64,000 nucleotides of DNA from G965213525 sp965213525 (GCA_965213525.1 OZ243889.1:1798001-1862000); one strand, 5' to 3'. Positions 48,185-58,114 are shown, counted from the stretch's first letter. Made by a program: numbers and translations. Notes: generated by a model not told the origin, from the sequence alone.

Positions 48185-49358
48185 CCGCAGCACCATCCTC
48201 GTGCGGGTGTCGGGACCCGACGGGCCGGGCATCACCGCCGGGCTGATGCGGGTGCTCGACGGGGCCGGCGCCGACGTGCACGACGTCGAGCAGGTCGTGG
48301 TGCGACGACGACTCACCCTGGCCCTGGTGGTCGATGTGCCAGAAGGTCACGACGTGTTGAAGGAGCTGCTGCTGTTCGCCTGGGAGCGGGGCGTCGGCAT
48401 CGACTTCGAGGTGATCGAGGACCGGCCGACGTCCCGGCCCACCGGCCACGTGGTCACCGTCATGGCCGCCGAGGTCACCCCCGCGCAGCTGGGCGCCGTC
48501 GCCGAGGCGATCGCTGGGGCCGGGGGCAACATCGATCGCATCGTGCGGTTGGCCCGGCGTCCCGTGTGGGCCTACGAGCTGGCGGTCGGCGGAGGCGACG
48601 CCGACGCCATGCGCACTGCGCTGGTGACCGCGTCGGCCGAGCACCGGGTGGACGTGGCGGTGCAGCGCAGCGGCCTCGGGCGTCGCGCCACCCGCCTCGT
48701 GGTCATGGACCTCGACTCGACGCTCATCCGCGACGAGGTCATCGATCTGCTGGCCGAGGCCGCCGGGTGCCTCGACGAGGTGGCGGTCATCACCCGCCGG
48801 GCGATGGCGGGTGAGCTCGACTTCGAGGCTGCGCTGAGGGCCCGGATCGCGCTGCTGGCCGGCATGCCCGTCGAGGTGGTCCACGACGTGCGCGACCGAG
48901 TGCGCCTGACCCCCGGTGCCCGGACCTTCGTCCGCACGCTGCGACGCCTCGGCTACAAGCTGGCGGTGATCAGCGGCGGGTTCGACATCGTCGTCGATGC
49001 GGTGGCCGCCGACCTGGGCCTCGACCACGCCTGTGCCAACGTGCTGGAGGTGCGCGACGGCCGGGTGACCGGTGAGGTCGCAGGACCCATCGTCGACCGC
49101 CCGGCCAAGGCCCGTCTGCTCGAGCACATCGCGGCGCAGGAGAACATCCTGTTGGAGCAGACGGTGGCCATCGGGGACGGGGCCAACGACATCGACATGC
49201 TGGCCACCGCCGGGCTCGGCATCGCCTTCAACGCCAAGCCGGTCGTGCGCGAGGTGGCTGACACCTCGGTGTCGGTGCCCTACCTCGACGCCATCTTGTT
49301 CCTGCTCGGCGTACCGAGCGACGAGGTCGACGCCGCCGACGACCTGCCCGGGGCCTGA
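48177..49358 (+). CDS. serB: Phosphoserine phosphatase with N-terminal ACT domains
   Basis: SerB dephosphorylates phosphoserine in serine biosynthesis. The 393-aa protein has two N-terminal ACT domains (ILVRVSGPDGPGITAGLM; VTVMAAEVTPAQLGAVA), as in actinobacterial SerB2, then the HAD core: nucleophile VVMDLDSTLIRDEVIDL near residue 181, LAVISGGFD and VAIGDGANDIDML. The ACT domains probably bind serine for feedback inhibition. Confidence 0.95.
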   Translation: MADRSTILVRVSGPDGPGITAGLMRVLDGAGADVHDVEQVVVRRRLTLALVVDVPEGHDVLKELLLFAWERGVGIDFEVIEDRPTSRPTGHVVTVMAAEVTPAQLGAVAEAIAGAGGNIDRIVRLARRPVWAYELAVGGGDADAMRTALVTASAEHRVDVAVQRSGLGRRATRLVVMDLDSTLIRDEVIDLLAEAAGCLDEVAVITRRAMAGELDFEAALRARIALLAGMPVEVVHDVRDRVRLTPGARTFVRTLRRLGYKLAVISGGFDIVVDAVAADLGLDHACANVLEVRDGRVTGEVAGPIVDRPAKARLLEHIAAQENILLEQTVAIGDGANDIDMLATAGLGIAFNAKPVVREVADTSVSVPYLDAILFLLGVPSDEVDAADDLPGA

Positions 49359-49381
49359 GCCCCCACGGCGCTCGAGGTGGG

Positions 49382-50041
<660 letters not shown>

Positions 50042-50123
50042 CTGGACGACCTCCGTCGGCGGCTGCGCCGCTGTGGCGCTGAGGTCGTCCAGCCTACGGG
50101 TGACCGCCGCCCACCGGCCGGGC

Positions 50124-50129
50124 TACGGT
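50124..50129 (+). promoter_or_regulatory. Predicted -10 box of the rhodanese gene
   Basis: TACGGT ends 7 nt before ATG 50137. Confidence 0.5.
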
Positions 50130-50136
50130 CCCGGCG

Positions 50137-50556
50137 ATGGAGGGCATCACGAGGGCATGGGACCTGGTCGAGGCAGCCAAGGGCCGCATCGAGAACCTCT
50201 CGGTCGATCAGCTGAGAGCCGAGATCGATGCGGACGACGCCGTGGTCGTCGACATCCGCGACATCCGAGAGCAGCTGCAGCGGGGCGCCATCCCCGGGGC
50301 GCTCCACGCCCCCCGCGGCATGCTGGAGTTCTGGATCGACCCGACCAGCGAGTACCACCGCGACGTCTTCTCGCCTGAGCGGCGCTACGTGCTGTACTGC
50401 GCCGGCGGCGGCCGTTCGGCCCTGGCCGCTGACACGATGCGGGTGATGGGCTACCCCGACGTGGCCCACCTCGAACCGGGCTTCGCCGGGTGGGAGGCCG
50501 CCGGTCAGCCCATCGAGGACGTGTCGAGCACCAGCAAGTGGGTGCGGCGCGACTGA
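50137..50556 (+). CDS. Rhodanese-domain protein
   Basis: A 139-aa single-domain rhodanese. It has VVVDIRDIREQLQRGAIPGAL near residue 37 and the active-site Cys in VLYCAGGGRSALAAD near residue 89, ending in LEPGFAGWEAAGQPIE. These proteins move sulfane sulfur. Its own TACGGT box suggests a leaderless mRNA. Confidence 0.9.
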   Translation: MEGITRAWDLVEAAKGRIENLSVDQLRAEIDADDAVVVDIRDIREQLQRGAIPGALHAPRGMLEFWIDPTSEYHRDVFSPERRYVLYCAGGGRSALAADTMRVMGYPDVAHLEPGFAGWEAAGQPIEDVSSTSKWVRRD

Positions 50557-50635
50557 GCCCGCCTGGACCGTCGAGCTGACCGCAAGCGGTGACGATCCCC
50601 GCCAGGCTGCGGTCTGGGAGACCCGTCCGAGCGCC

Positions 50636-51346
50636 GTGGAGGATCGGGCCGGGGTGCTGGTGGCCGGGTACGGCGACCGGGCGGCGGCGGTGGCGGCGGC
50701 GGTGTTCCTCGGGGGCGACGCCACGGTCGTGGCCGTCGGCGACGACGGCTGGGCCGACGCCTGGCGGGCCCACGCTCAACCCACCGTCGTCGGGGACGTG
50801 GCCGTGGTGCCGGCGTGGTGTCCCGAACCCGCCGACGTCGCCCACGTCGTGGTCATCGAACCCGGCCGATCCTTCGGTGTCGGCAACCACCCGTCGACGC
50901 GCCTGGTCGTGGCGGCGCTGCAGCGCAGCGACCTCGACGGGGCATCCGTGCTGGACGTCGGAACCGGCACCGGGGTCCTGGCGGTGACGGCGGCCCGCCT
51001 CGGGGCGACACGGGTGGTGGCCGTCGACACCGATGCCGACGCACGACGGGTCGCCCGCCACAACGTCGAGGTCAACGAGGTCGGTGCGACGGTGACCGTG
51101 ACCGACGGCGAGCTGAGCGCCGTCGGCGGCACCTTCGACGTCGTGGTGGCCAACATCTTGCCCGCCACGCTGGTGTCACTCGCCGACGACCTCGTGGCGC
51201 GGGTGGCCGCCGGCGGGCGGCTCGTGCTGTCGGGCATCCCGACGAGCGAGGTCGACCGGGTGCTGGTGGCCCATCACGCCGACGAGATCGCACGCCTCGA
51301 GCTCGACGGCTGGTCGGCCCCGGTGCTGTCACCCGGGGCGGTGTGA
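50636..51346 (+). CDS. PrmA-like protein methyltransferase (ribosomal protein L11 family)
   Basis: A SAM-dependent methyltransferase of 236 aa from GTG 50636. It has FGVGNHPSTRLVVAAL, SAM motif I VLDVGTGTGVLAVTAARLGA and the NILP motif in VVVANILPATLVSL. Family proteins have about 30 more N-terminal residues, and in-frame codons upstream (WTVELTASGDDPRQAAVWET) clearly look coding. No ATG, GTG or TTG lies in that stretch; a CTG at 50576 is the best candidate. It lies downstream of a rhodanese gene. Confidence 0.85.
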   Translation: MEDRAGVLVAGYGDRAAAVAAAVFLGGDATVVAVGDDGWADAWRAHAQPTVVGDVAVVPAWCPEPADVAHVVVIEPGRSFGVGNHPSTRLVVAALQRSDLDGASVLDVGTGTGVLAVTAARLGATRVVAVDTDADARRVARHNVEVNEVGATVTVTDGELSAVGGTFDVVVANILPATLVSLADDLVARVAAGGRLVLSGIPTSEVDRVLVAHHADEIARLELDGWSAPVLSPGAV

Positions 51347-51416
51347 GCGGCCGGCGCCAGAGCGGCGGCGGAGCGCTGCGCCCTCGCACGACGGGCACCC
51401 GGGCGCACGGGCGTGG

Positions 51417-52916
51417 CTACCTGCCGTCGACGGACCAGTGCCAGGGCTCGCTCGGCAGGTTGTACAGGCCGTAGCTGCTGGCGTTGGCGGCGAGCCACCG
51501 GTAGGCGGGGCTCGATCGGCTGGTGATGCCCCGTCCACCGAACGTGAAGTCGATGGCCAGGCCGCGCTCGTGGTTCGAACGGCCCGGCCGGGCCGTCGGG
51601 GGTCGGCAGCTCGACGCAGGCGCCTGCCAGACGGCGTAGTCGCTCGACCCGCAGTGGGCGCGCCGCAGGGCGATCTGGGACCCGTTCGAGCGGTACCCAC
51701 CCCCGCCGAGGACGATGCCGTCGGCGGCCGCGGCAGCCAGCAGCCCAGCCACGTCATCGGCGATCGAACGGTGGACGTTGATGCCGCTGACGCTGAGGAT
51801 CTCGGCGTTGCCGGGAAACTCCTCTCGGCTGACCGGCCCGCCGCCTCCACCGCCCGAGTCGCCCCCCCCGGTGTCGGCGCCTCCGCCAGATCCACCGCCG
51901 GAGGCAGAGCCGCTCCCAGACCCCGGGCCGCTCCCAGATCCGCCGCCGCCGCCGTCGGACCCGAAGCCGCCGCCGCCGGCGGCTCCAGCCCCACTCGAGT
52001 CGCTGCCGCCACCTGTGCCGCTGCTCCCACCACCAGAGCCGACGCTGCGTTCTGCGCTGCGACGTGCTGCGGCGGCCTGGGCTGCCGCCGCCTCGGCCGC
52101 TGCGGCGGCCTCGGCCTCTCGACGTGCCCGCTCGGCCGCTTCGATCTCGGCGACCTTCGAGGCGATCGCCTGCTCTGCGGTGCGGATGTCGTCGGCCAGC
52201 TCCGCATCGACGGCTTCGAGTGATGCAGCCTCGGCCAACAGGTGATCGATGCGTTGCTCGACCTGGGTGGCGAACTCGACCTGGCGGGCCTCGGCCTCCT
52301 CGACGCTTGCCAGCTCGGCGTCGGCGACCCGGCGACGTTGCTCGGCCAGCTGACGGGCCTCATCGGCGAGGCGGGCCTGCTCGGCCAGGTCGTCCTCGAC
52401 GCCCCGGTAGCGGTCCAACGCATCGACGCCGACCTCAGAGGAGGCGTCGAGCAGCACCCTGCGATACGGGGCGTCCAGCGCTCGACCCGAGGTCAGCGCG
52501 GCCAGCACCTCATCGCCGGGGGGCTCGACGTAGGCCCGAACCGCCAGCTGAGCAAGGTCGGCGCGCAGCGCGTCTGCCTCGTCGAGGATGCGCTGGCGTT
52601 CCACCTGGGCCATGTCCACCTGGTCCTCGGCCCGCCCGACGGCGTCCAGGGCCGAGGCGAGCCTGAGCTGGGCCTGGTCGAGACCGGCCTGCAGCTCGTC
52701 GATGCGGGCCGCGACCTGGGCAGCCGTGGCCCGCTCAGCGTCGAGGTCCGAGTCGATGACCCCCCTCTGTCCTTCGACCTCGGCACGGTCCTGTTCGAGG
52801 CGTTGCTGCTCCTCCTGGAGATCTGACAGCCCCTGAGCCCCGGCGGGCACCCCGACCGGCGCGGCGACCAGCGCGACCACCACGGCGACGACCAGCATCA
52901 GCCACGGCGCGCGCAC
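51417..52916 (-). CDS. Secreted VanY-type D,D-carboxypeptidase with coiled-coil stalk
   Basis: A 499-aa exported peptidoglycan hydrolase. A signal peptide (APWLMLVVAVVVALVAAPVG) precedes a long EnvC/PcsB-like coiled coil (about residues 30-280), a Gly/Ser linker (about residues 290-370) and a VanY domain with GYRSNGSQIALRRAHC, SNHERGLAIDFTF and EPWHWSVDG, whose His and Asp bind Zn. It likely trims stem peptides. The frame opens at ATG 52994, but GTG 52916 has TACCCT 8 nt upstream and places the signal peptide first. Confidence 0.88.
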   Translation of the reverse strand: MRAPWLMLVVAVVVALVAAPVGVPAGAQGLSDLQEEQQRLEQDRAEVEGQRGVIDSDLDAERATAAQVAARIDELQAGLDQAQLRLASALDAVGRAEDQVDMAQVERQRILDEADALRADLAQLAVRAYVEPPGDEVLAALTSGRALDAPYRRVLLDASSEVGVDALDRYRGVEDDLAEQARLADEARQLAEQRRRVADAELASVEEAEARQVEFATQVEQRIDHLLAEAASLEAVDAELADDIRTAEQAIASKVAEIEAAERARREAEAAAAAEAAAAQAAAARRSAERSVGSGGGSSGTGGGSDSSGAGAAGGGGFGSDGGGGGSGSGPGSGSGSASGGGSGGGADTGGGDSGGGGGGPVSREEFPGNAEILSVSGINVHRSIADDVAGLLAAAAADGIVLGGGGYRSNGSQIALRRAHCGSSDYAVWQAPASSCRPPTARPGRSNHERGLAIDFTFGGRGITSRSSPAYRWLAANASSYGLYNLPSEPWHWSVDGR

Positions 52917-52924
52917 GGCGATCG

Positions 52925-52930
52925 AGGGTA
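52925..52930 (-). promoter_or_regulatory. Predicted -10 box of the VanY-type gene
   Basis: TACCCT ends 8 nt before GTG 52916, which argues for that start over ATG 52994. Confidence 0.45.
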
Positions 52931-53089
52931 GTGGGGCCAGCGCCGACGTGGAGGTGGCCCCCCTGCCCACCCCACGCCAGCACCTCTGGGCCATGATGTC
53001 GGCGTGTCGCCGTCACGGCGGTACCCGCTGCGCTCGTCTCGATGATCGTGGCGTGTCGACACGGTCACCCCGACCCACCAAGGAGCCCC

Positions 53090-54082
53090 ATGAGGCGCAT
53101 CTCGGCGATCTTGTTCGCCACCACGACCCTGGTGGCACTCGCCGCCGCTCCTGCTGGCGCCCAAGATGCCAGCGAGACCAGCGACGTCTACGTCGTGCAC
53201 GCCATCCCCGGCCAGCCGGTCGACGTCTACGTCAACGGCGATCCCGCGCTGGAGGACTTCCAGCCCGAGGCCATCGAAGGGCCCATCGTCCTGCCGGAAT
53301 CCGACTACCAGATCGAGGTGTACCCGGCCGGTGCTGACCCCGAGACCACCGAGCCGGTCATCGACGTGTCCACCCCGCTGCCCGGAGGCGTGAGCGCCTC
53401 TGCGGTCGCCCACCTGACCGCAGACGGCGAGCCCACCCTGTCGGTCTTCGTCAACGACCTCAGCCCCATCGACGAGGGCAACGGCCGCCTTGCCATCCGC
53501 CACGTCGCGGCAGCGCCGCCCGTGGACATCATCGCCAGCGGTGCTCCCGTCGAGGGCTTCACCGACATCGGCAACGGCAACGAGGCCGTGAGCGAGCTGC
53601 CCGCCGGTGACTACGACACCTCGATCGCCGCCGCAGGCACGACCGAGCCGCTGTTAGCGGCGCCGGTGTCGCTCGAGGCCGGTTCGGTCGAGATCGTCTA
53701 CGCGATCGGCTCCCTCGAGGACAACCAGGTGGCCCTGCTGCAGCAGAGCCTGATGCCGATGGCCACGACCGATGACACCGCTGCCGGTGGCACCGCTGCC
53801 GACGACACCGCCGGCGACGACACCGCTGCCGACGACACCGCCGGCGACGACACCGCTGCCGGTGACACCGCTGGCGACGACGCCGCTGCGGGCGACACGG
53901 CCACCGACGACACCGTCGCACCCCCCACGGCCATCAGCGCCGGCAACAGCGGACTGGCCGCTGAGGGAACGAGTGGCGACGGCCTCGGGGTGGCCATCGT
54001 CGTGATGGTCGCCATCGCTGGCCTGGCCCTCGCCGCCGCGCTCGCCGCACCGGGCCTGCGCGACGCCCGTCGGCGCAGCTGA
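53090..54082 (+). CDS. DUF4397-domain surface protein with acidic Thr-rich repeats
   Basis: A 330-aa secreted or cell-wall protein. A signal peptide (ISAILFATTTLVALAAAPAGAQ) is followed by DUF4397-type beta domains (VYVVHAIPGQPVDVYVNGD; LAIRHVAAAPPVDIIASG), then DDTAA/DDTAG pentapeptide repeats, a membrane helix and an Arg-rich tail (LRDARRRS). The helix and tail after LAAEGTSGDG look like a sortase sorting signal. A sortase gene lies 14 nt downstream. ATG 53090 with AAGGAG upstream is chosen over 53042. Confidence 0.85.
   Translation: MRRISAILFATTTLVALAAAPAGAQDASETSDVYVVHAIPGQPVDVYVNGDPALEDFQPEAIEGPIVLPESDYQIEVYPAGADPETTEPVIDVSTPLPGGVSASAVAHLTADGEPTLSVFVNDLSPIDEGNGRLAIRHVAAAPPVDIIASGAPVEGFTDIGNGNEAVSELPAGDYDTSIAAAGTTEPLLAAPVSLEAGSVEIVYAIGSLEDNQVALLQQSLMPMATTDDTAAGGTAADDTAGDDTAADDTAGDDTAAGDTAGDDAAAGDTATDDTVAPPTAISAGNSGLAAEGTSGDGLGVAIVVMVAIAGLALAAALAAPGLRDARRRS
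53771..53921 (+). repeat. Imperfect 15-bp repeat encoding DDTAA/DDTAG pentapeptides
   Basis: About ten tandem units within the DUF4397 gene encode pentapeptides such as DDTAG, DDTAA and GDTAG. The 15-bp period matches the unit size of the GNSWT array elsewhere. Confidence 0.75.
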
Positions 54083-54096
54083 CACCCGACATCGCG

Positions 54097-54942
54097 GTGC
54101 AACGGGGGGCGGGGGCCGAGGCGGCGCCCACCCCCCGTCCCCACGGCGACGTCGTGACCGCCGGCGCCGGTCGCCTGCACCGCGCCTGCGGCTCGAGGGC
54201 TCGCCGGCTGCTCCCCTGGGCACCGTTGGCTGGGCGATGGGCCGCGGCGTCGCTCTGCCTCGTGGGCCTGGTGGCCTCGGGTTGCGGACAGCGGTCAGAG
54301 CTGGACGCATCGGCGGCACCGGCGCCGAACGCCGCCGGCACGCAGGTCGCGGAGGGCGGCGTCCCCGTCCCGGGACGAGGTGGTCTGGCGGATCGTGGTG
54401 ATGACGCCACCGGCGACGAGGCCGACGCGGACACAGACGCCGCGGGCTCCGACGCCGATGCGGCACCGGACCCGTCCTTGCGTCCCGTGCGGATGCGCAT
54501 CGACGCCCTCGGCGTGGACGCCCCGATCATCCAGGCCGGGGTGACGCCCGAGGGCGAGATGGAGCTGCCAGGAGCCGTCGAGGTCGCCTGGTACCGCCAC
54601 GGCCCCGCTCCCGGTGCCGACGCCGGCTCGGCCGTGCTCGCCGCCCACGTCGACTGGAACGGCGAGGAGGGCCCGTTCTTCGATCTGCGCACCCTCGAGC
54701 CCGGCACCACGTTCGTCGTCGAGTCCGTCAACGGTGCCCAGCGGCACTTTCGCACGACGACCGAACCGGCCTACGTCCCCAAGGAGGAGCTGCCCGTCGA
54801 CGACCTGTTCCGCACCGGCGGCGATCCCGTCGTCGCACTGGTGACCTGTGGGGGCGGCTTCGACGAGGCGTCTCGGAGCTATGACGACAACGTGGTGGTG
54901 TGGGCCGAGCCGGTCCCCGCCGCCCGAGGAACCGCTTCCTAG
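54097..54942 (+). CDS. Class F sortase
   Basis: A 281-aa sortase. It has an N-terminal helix (WAAASLCLVGLVASGC), an acidic linker, and the sortase core PVRMRIDALGVDAPIIQAG, the catalytic His in VLAAHVDWNG, Cys in VALVTCGGGFD and a nearby Arg in EASRSYDDNVVVWAE. Class F enzymes attach surface proteins through LPxTG-like motifs. It lies 14 nt downstream of its probable substrate, the DUF4397 protein. Confidence 0.9.
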   Translation: MQRGAGAEAAPTPRPHGDVVTAGAGRLHRACGSRARRLLPWAPLAGRWAAASLCLVGLVASGCGQRSELDASAAPAPNAAGTQVAEGGVPVPGRGGLADRGDDATGDEADADTDAAGSDADAAPDPSLRPVRMRIDALGVDAPIIQAGVTPEGEMELPGAVEVAWYRHGPAPGADAGSAVLAAHVDWNGEEGPFFDLRTLEPGTTFVVESVNGAQRHFRTTTEPAYVPKEELPVDDLFRTGGDPVVALVTCGGGFDEASRSYDDNVVVWAEPVPAARGTAS

Positions 54943-54955
54943 TGGGGTGTCGCCA

Positions 54956-55819
54956 CTAGGCCTCGTCCCCGCCTGCGGGTGGCCCTGGCCGATCCTCGGC
55001 GAGGTGGCGCCGGGCGGTCTCGAGGTCAGCCGGGTTGGTCACCCCGATCCAGCGGTCGGGTGTGGCGATCACCTCGACGGTGAGGCCCTCGCCGACGAGC
55101 TCGGCGACGGCATCGGGCAGGAAGCACTCGGCCTCCTGGCCAGGGTCGTCGTCCAAGAAGCGCTGCCATCGCTCGCCGAGCCCGTCGAGGATGGCGTGGT
55201 CGAAGCACCAGAGGTTCATCGAGACCGGCGTGTCGGGAGCGAGCTCGCCGTGCTCTGACACGATCGCCCGCCCGGCCCCCCCAGACCCCCCAGACCGCTC
55301 GATGCGACGGTGCTCGCGCACGCCCACCAGCCGCCCGTCGTCGACCTCGCACACCCCCCGTGACACCCGCCCGGTGACAGGGACGGTCCGGTCGAGCTCG
55401 AAGGCCACCAGCGCCGCTCGGTCGGGTCCGACCTGGGTCAGGGCCTGGGCGGCGAGACGGTGGCTCGTCGCTCCGTAGTGGTCATCTGCGTTGGCGACCA
55501 CGAAGGGGCCGTCGAAGGCTGGGCCGGCGGTGAGCACGGCGTGGACCGTCCCCCAGGGTCGGGTCCGGGCCGGTCCGAAGGTGTCCTGGAACACCAGCTG
55601 GTGCGGCACCGGGGGTGGGTGCTCGTCGAGGTGGGCGGTCACCACCTGCTCGAGATCGGTGCGCACGACGAGCACCGCTCGCTCGATGCCACCGGCCGCC
55701 GCCTCGGCGATCGTCAGATCGAGGAACGCCTCACCCTGGGCCCCCACGGACTCGAGCTGCTTGGTACCTCCGAAGCGCCGACCGATGCCGGCCGCCAGCA
55801 CGACGAGGGTGCCGCTCAC
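54956..55819 (-). CDS. Sugar-1-phosphate nucleotidyltransferase-like protein
   Basis: A 287-aa nucleotidyltransferase with the N-terminal loop LVVLAAGIGRRFGGTKQLESVG, VVANADDHYGATS and MNLWCFDHAIL. The G-x-G-x-R-F-G-G-x-K-Q motif is that of sugar nucleotidyltransferases. Sugar and nucleotide are unknown. GTG 55819 overlaps the stop of the upstream gene as GTGA, and it converges with the sortase gene. Confidence 0.8.
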   Translation of the reverse strand: MSGTLVVLAAGIGRRFGGTKQLESVGAQGEAFLDLTIAEAAAGGIERAVLVVRTDLEQVVTAHLDEHPPPVPHQLVFQDTFGPARTRPWGTVHAVLTAGPAFDGPFVVANADDHYGATSHRLAAQALTQVGPDRAALVAFELDRTVPVTGRVSRGVCEVDDGRLVGVREHRRIERSGGSGGAGRAIVSEHGELAPDTPVSMNLWCFDHAILDGLGERWQRFLDDDPGQEAECFLPDAVAELVGEGLTVEVIATPDRWIGVTNPADLETARRHLAEDRPGPPAGGDEA

Positions 55820-56496
55820 CCCTCGATGCGCCCGAGCCCTGCCCGGTCGAGCACCTCGGCGGGCACACCGAACTCGGCGAACACCTCGGCGTCGTACCCG
55901 TGTTGGTCGGCGAAGGCGGCTGCGTCTCGCACGAAGGCGGCCTCCAGGTCATCGGGCGTCCCGACGGGCCGGGGGGACAGCTCGCCCTCGAGACGGCGTC
56001 GCTGGGCCAACAGGTGCAGCCGGGCGAGCACGTCGTCGGTCACCGACAGCTGCTCGTCGACGCCGTCCATCTCGGCCCGGATCTCCTCGGCGGAGCGATC
56101 CGACCCGATCGTGGGCACCGAGCCGGTGTCGACGAGCTCGAGGTAGTGGCGCACCGACTCGTCGACGTTGCGGCGGCGCCGTCCGGTGCTGTCCCCCCCG
56201 CCACGACGGCGGCGCCCGGCGCGGCGTGGCGGGGACGGCTCGCCCTTGACCCGGTTCAGCCACGAGCGGACCCGTTGTCGATCGGCGGGGACCTCGATGG
56301 CGGACATGCGCTCCTCGGCCCGACCGTAGATGGCGGCCTCGGTGCCGGCGTCGACGCGCAGCACCGCCTGCTCACCGCGGCCCCGAGCCCTGAACTCAGG
56401 AACCGGCAGCCCGTTCTGGGTGGCCCACGGGCCGACGTCGGGGCTGAGCACCAGCTCCCAGACGCGACGGGGCACGACAACCTCGACCTCGCTCAT
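55816..56496 (-). CDS. Protein of unknown function with Arg/Gly-rich linker
   Basis: A protein of 226 aa from ATG 56496 (five residues longer from 56511). It has an N-terminal beta-rich region (VEVVVPRRVWELVLSPDVG), a basic linker (RRAGRRRRGGGDSTGRRRR) and an acidic helical C-terminus (DGVDEQLSVTDDVLARLHLL). I do not recognise a family. It is coupled to the nucleotidyltransferase by a 4-nt overlap, so a nucleotide or sugar link is possible. Confidence 0.6.
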   Translation of the reverse strand: MSEVEVVVPRRVWELVLSPDVGPWATQNGLPVPEFRARGRGEQAVLRVDAGTEAAIYGRAEERMSAIEVPADRQRVRSWLNRVKGEPSPPRRAGRRRRGGGDSTGRRRRNVDESVRHYLELVDTGSVPTIGSDRSAEEIRAEMDGVDEQLSVTDDVLARLHLLAQRRRLEGELSPRPVGTPDDLEAAFVRDAAAFADQHGYDAEVFAEFGVPAEVLDRAGLGRIEG

Positions 56497-56571
56497 GCCC
56501 GATGCTCCCACGCTCGTGGCCCAGCGGTGGTGATCCCCTCGCTGGCGCCAGCGGTGCCGGGCGCGCAGAGG

Positions 56572-57519
56572 TCAGCTCAGGAGGGGCAGGCAGGCGAGGT
56601 AGACCACGATGAGGGCCGTGCCCTCACGGCGGGTGACGGTGCGGTCGGTGACCAGCGCGGCCCAGACGACGACGGCGGCGGCCACGACGGCGACGGGACC
56701 GAGGACCCGGACGCCGAGGCCGTCGAGGTCGCCGGGCCCGACGCCGATGGCGACGCCGCCGACGATCAGGGCGTTGAACAGGTTGGACCCCAACAGGTTG
56801 CCGATGACCAGGTCGGGTTCGCCCCGGCGGGCGGACTGCACCACCGTGACCAGCTCGGGCGCCGAGGTGCCCAGCCCGACCAGGGTGGCCCCGACGAAGC
56901 CGCCCGACAGGCCGGCACGGTCAGCGAGCCCCACCGCCCCGTCGACCAGGGCGGTGGCCGCCCCGACCACGCCCGCCAGGCCGATGGCGGTGCGCGCCAC
57001 CTCCCGACCCAGGCTGAGCGCGACGCTGGCCGGGCCGGCCACCTCGTCGGCCTCGCCGAGCGGGTCGCCGCTGGACCGGCTGGCCTCTGTGACGAGTGCG
57101 GCGATGACGACGACGCCGCCGACCGCCAGCAGCGCACCTCCGACCGCAGGGGCGCCCAGACCGGCGACCACGGCGAAGGCCACGACGGACCCCACGACCA
57201 GGGGGGCCTCGCGCCGCACGACCCGTGAGCTGACCGCCAGGGGGGTGACGAGGGCCCCGACGCCGAGCAGCAGCGTGATGTTGGCCAGGTTCGAGCCCAC
57301 GACGTTGCCGATCGACACGTCGAGATCGCCTCGCAACGAGGCGATCACCGAGGCGAGGAGCTCGGGCAGGCTGGTGCCGAAGCCGATGACGACCGCCCCC
57401 ACGATCACCGTGGGCACCCCGAGGGCCCGGGAGCATCGTGCTGCGCCCACGACGAAGGCGTCAGCCGCCACGACGAGCACGCCGAGGCCGACGACGACCA
57501 GTGCGAGGTCGACGATCAC
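56572..57519 (-). CDS. Sodium/calcium antiporter (CaCA family)
   Basis: A 315-aa antiporter with about ten helices and two inverted alpha repeats: GFGTSLPELLASVIASLRG with GNVVGSNLANI, and GLGTSAPELVTVVQSARRG with GNLLGSNLFNAL. These are the ion-binding signatures of Na/Ca or K-independent cation exchangers such as YrbG. GTG 57519 starts the protein. Confidence 0.93.
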   Translation of the reverse strand: MIVDLALVVVGLGVLVVAADAFVVGAARCSRALGVPTVIVGAVVIGFGTSLPELLASVIASLRGDLDVSIGNVVGSNLANITLLLGVGALVTPLAVSSRVVRREAPLVVGSVVAFAVVAGLGAPAVGGALLAVGGVVVIAALVTEASRSSGDPLGEADEVAGPASVALSLGREVARTAIGLAGVVGAATALVDGAVGLADRAGLSGGFVGATLVGLGTSAPELVTVVQSARRGEPDLVIGNLLGSNLFNALIVGGVAIGVGPGDLDGLGVRVLGPVAVVAAAVVVWAALVTDRTVTRREGTALIVVYLACLPLLS

Positions 57520-57613
57520 CGGCGAGCCCCGCTGCGGTGCCGAGGGTGACCTCGATCAGCGGCCCCGAGGACCGACGAGAGCCCCGTCGCGAGAGGTCGG
57601 AGGTGGTCCTCGT

Positions 57614-58111
57614 TCACGAACCGTCGGAGTGCGTGTGGTGGTAGCGCTCGCGCGCCTCGACGACGAGGTGCTCGGCCACCTCACGTCCGTCCCACTCGCG
57701 CACCTCGGTGTGCTTGTGGGGCTCGAGCGCCTTGTACACCTCGAAGAAGTGCTTGATCTCCTCGCGGAGGTGGTCGGGCACGTCGACCAGATCGTGCCAC
57801 CCCTTCCAGCGCGGGTCACGAGCCGGGACGCACAGCAGCTTGGCGTCGGGTCCGGCCTCGTCACGCATCCACACCGCCCCCACCGGGCGCACGGTCATGT
57901 GCACGCCGGGGAAGGTCGGCTCGTCGAGCATGACGAGCACGTCGAGGGGGTCGCCGTCCTCGGCGAGGGTGTCGGGCACGAAGCCGTAGTCCGCCGGGTA
58001 GCGCATGGCGGTGAACAGGTGCCGATCGAGCCACACGGCCCCGGTGTCGTGGTCGATCTCGTACTTGTTCCGTGAGCCCTTGGGGATCTCGACGACGATC
58101 TCGATGTCCAC
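57614..58111 (-). CDS. ppa: Inorganic pyrophosphatase
   Basis: Ppa hydrolyses pyrophosphate and pulls biosynthesis forward. The 165-aa family I enzyme has IEIVVEIPKGSRNKYEID, YPADYGFVPDTLAEDGDPLDVLV with metal-binding Asp residues, and KGWHDLVDVP. Start GTG 58111 lies 3 nt after the DUF1003 stop, so they are co-transcribed. Confidence 0.97.
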   Translation of the reverse strand: MDIEIVVEIPKGSRNKYEIDHDTGAVWLDRHLFTAMRYPADYGFVPDTLAEDGDPLDVLVMLDEPTFPGVHMTVRPVGAVWMRDEAGPDAKLLCVPARDPRWKGWHDLVDVPDHLREEIKHFFEVYKALEPHKHTEVREWDGREVAEHLVVEARERYHHTHSDGS

Positions 58112-58114
58112 GAT

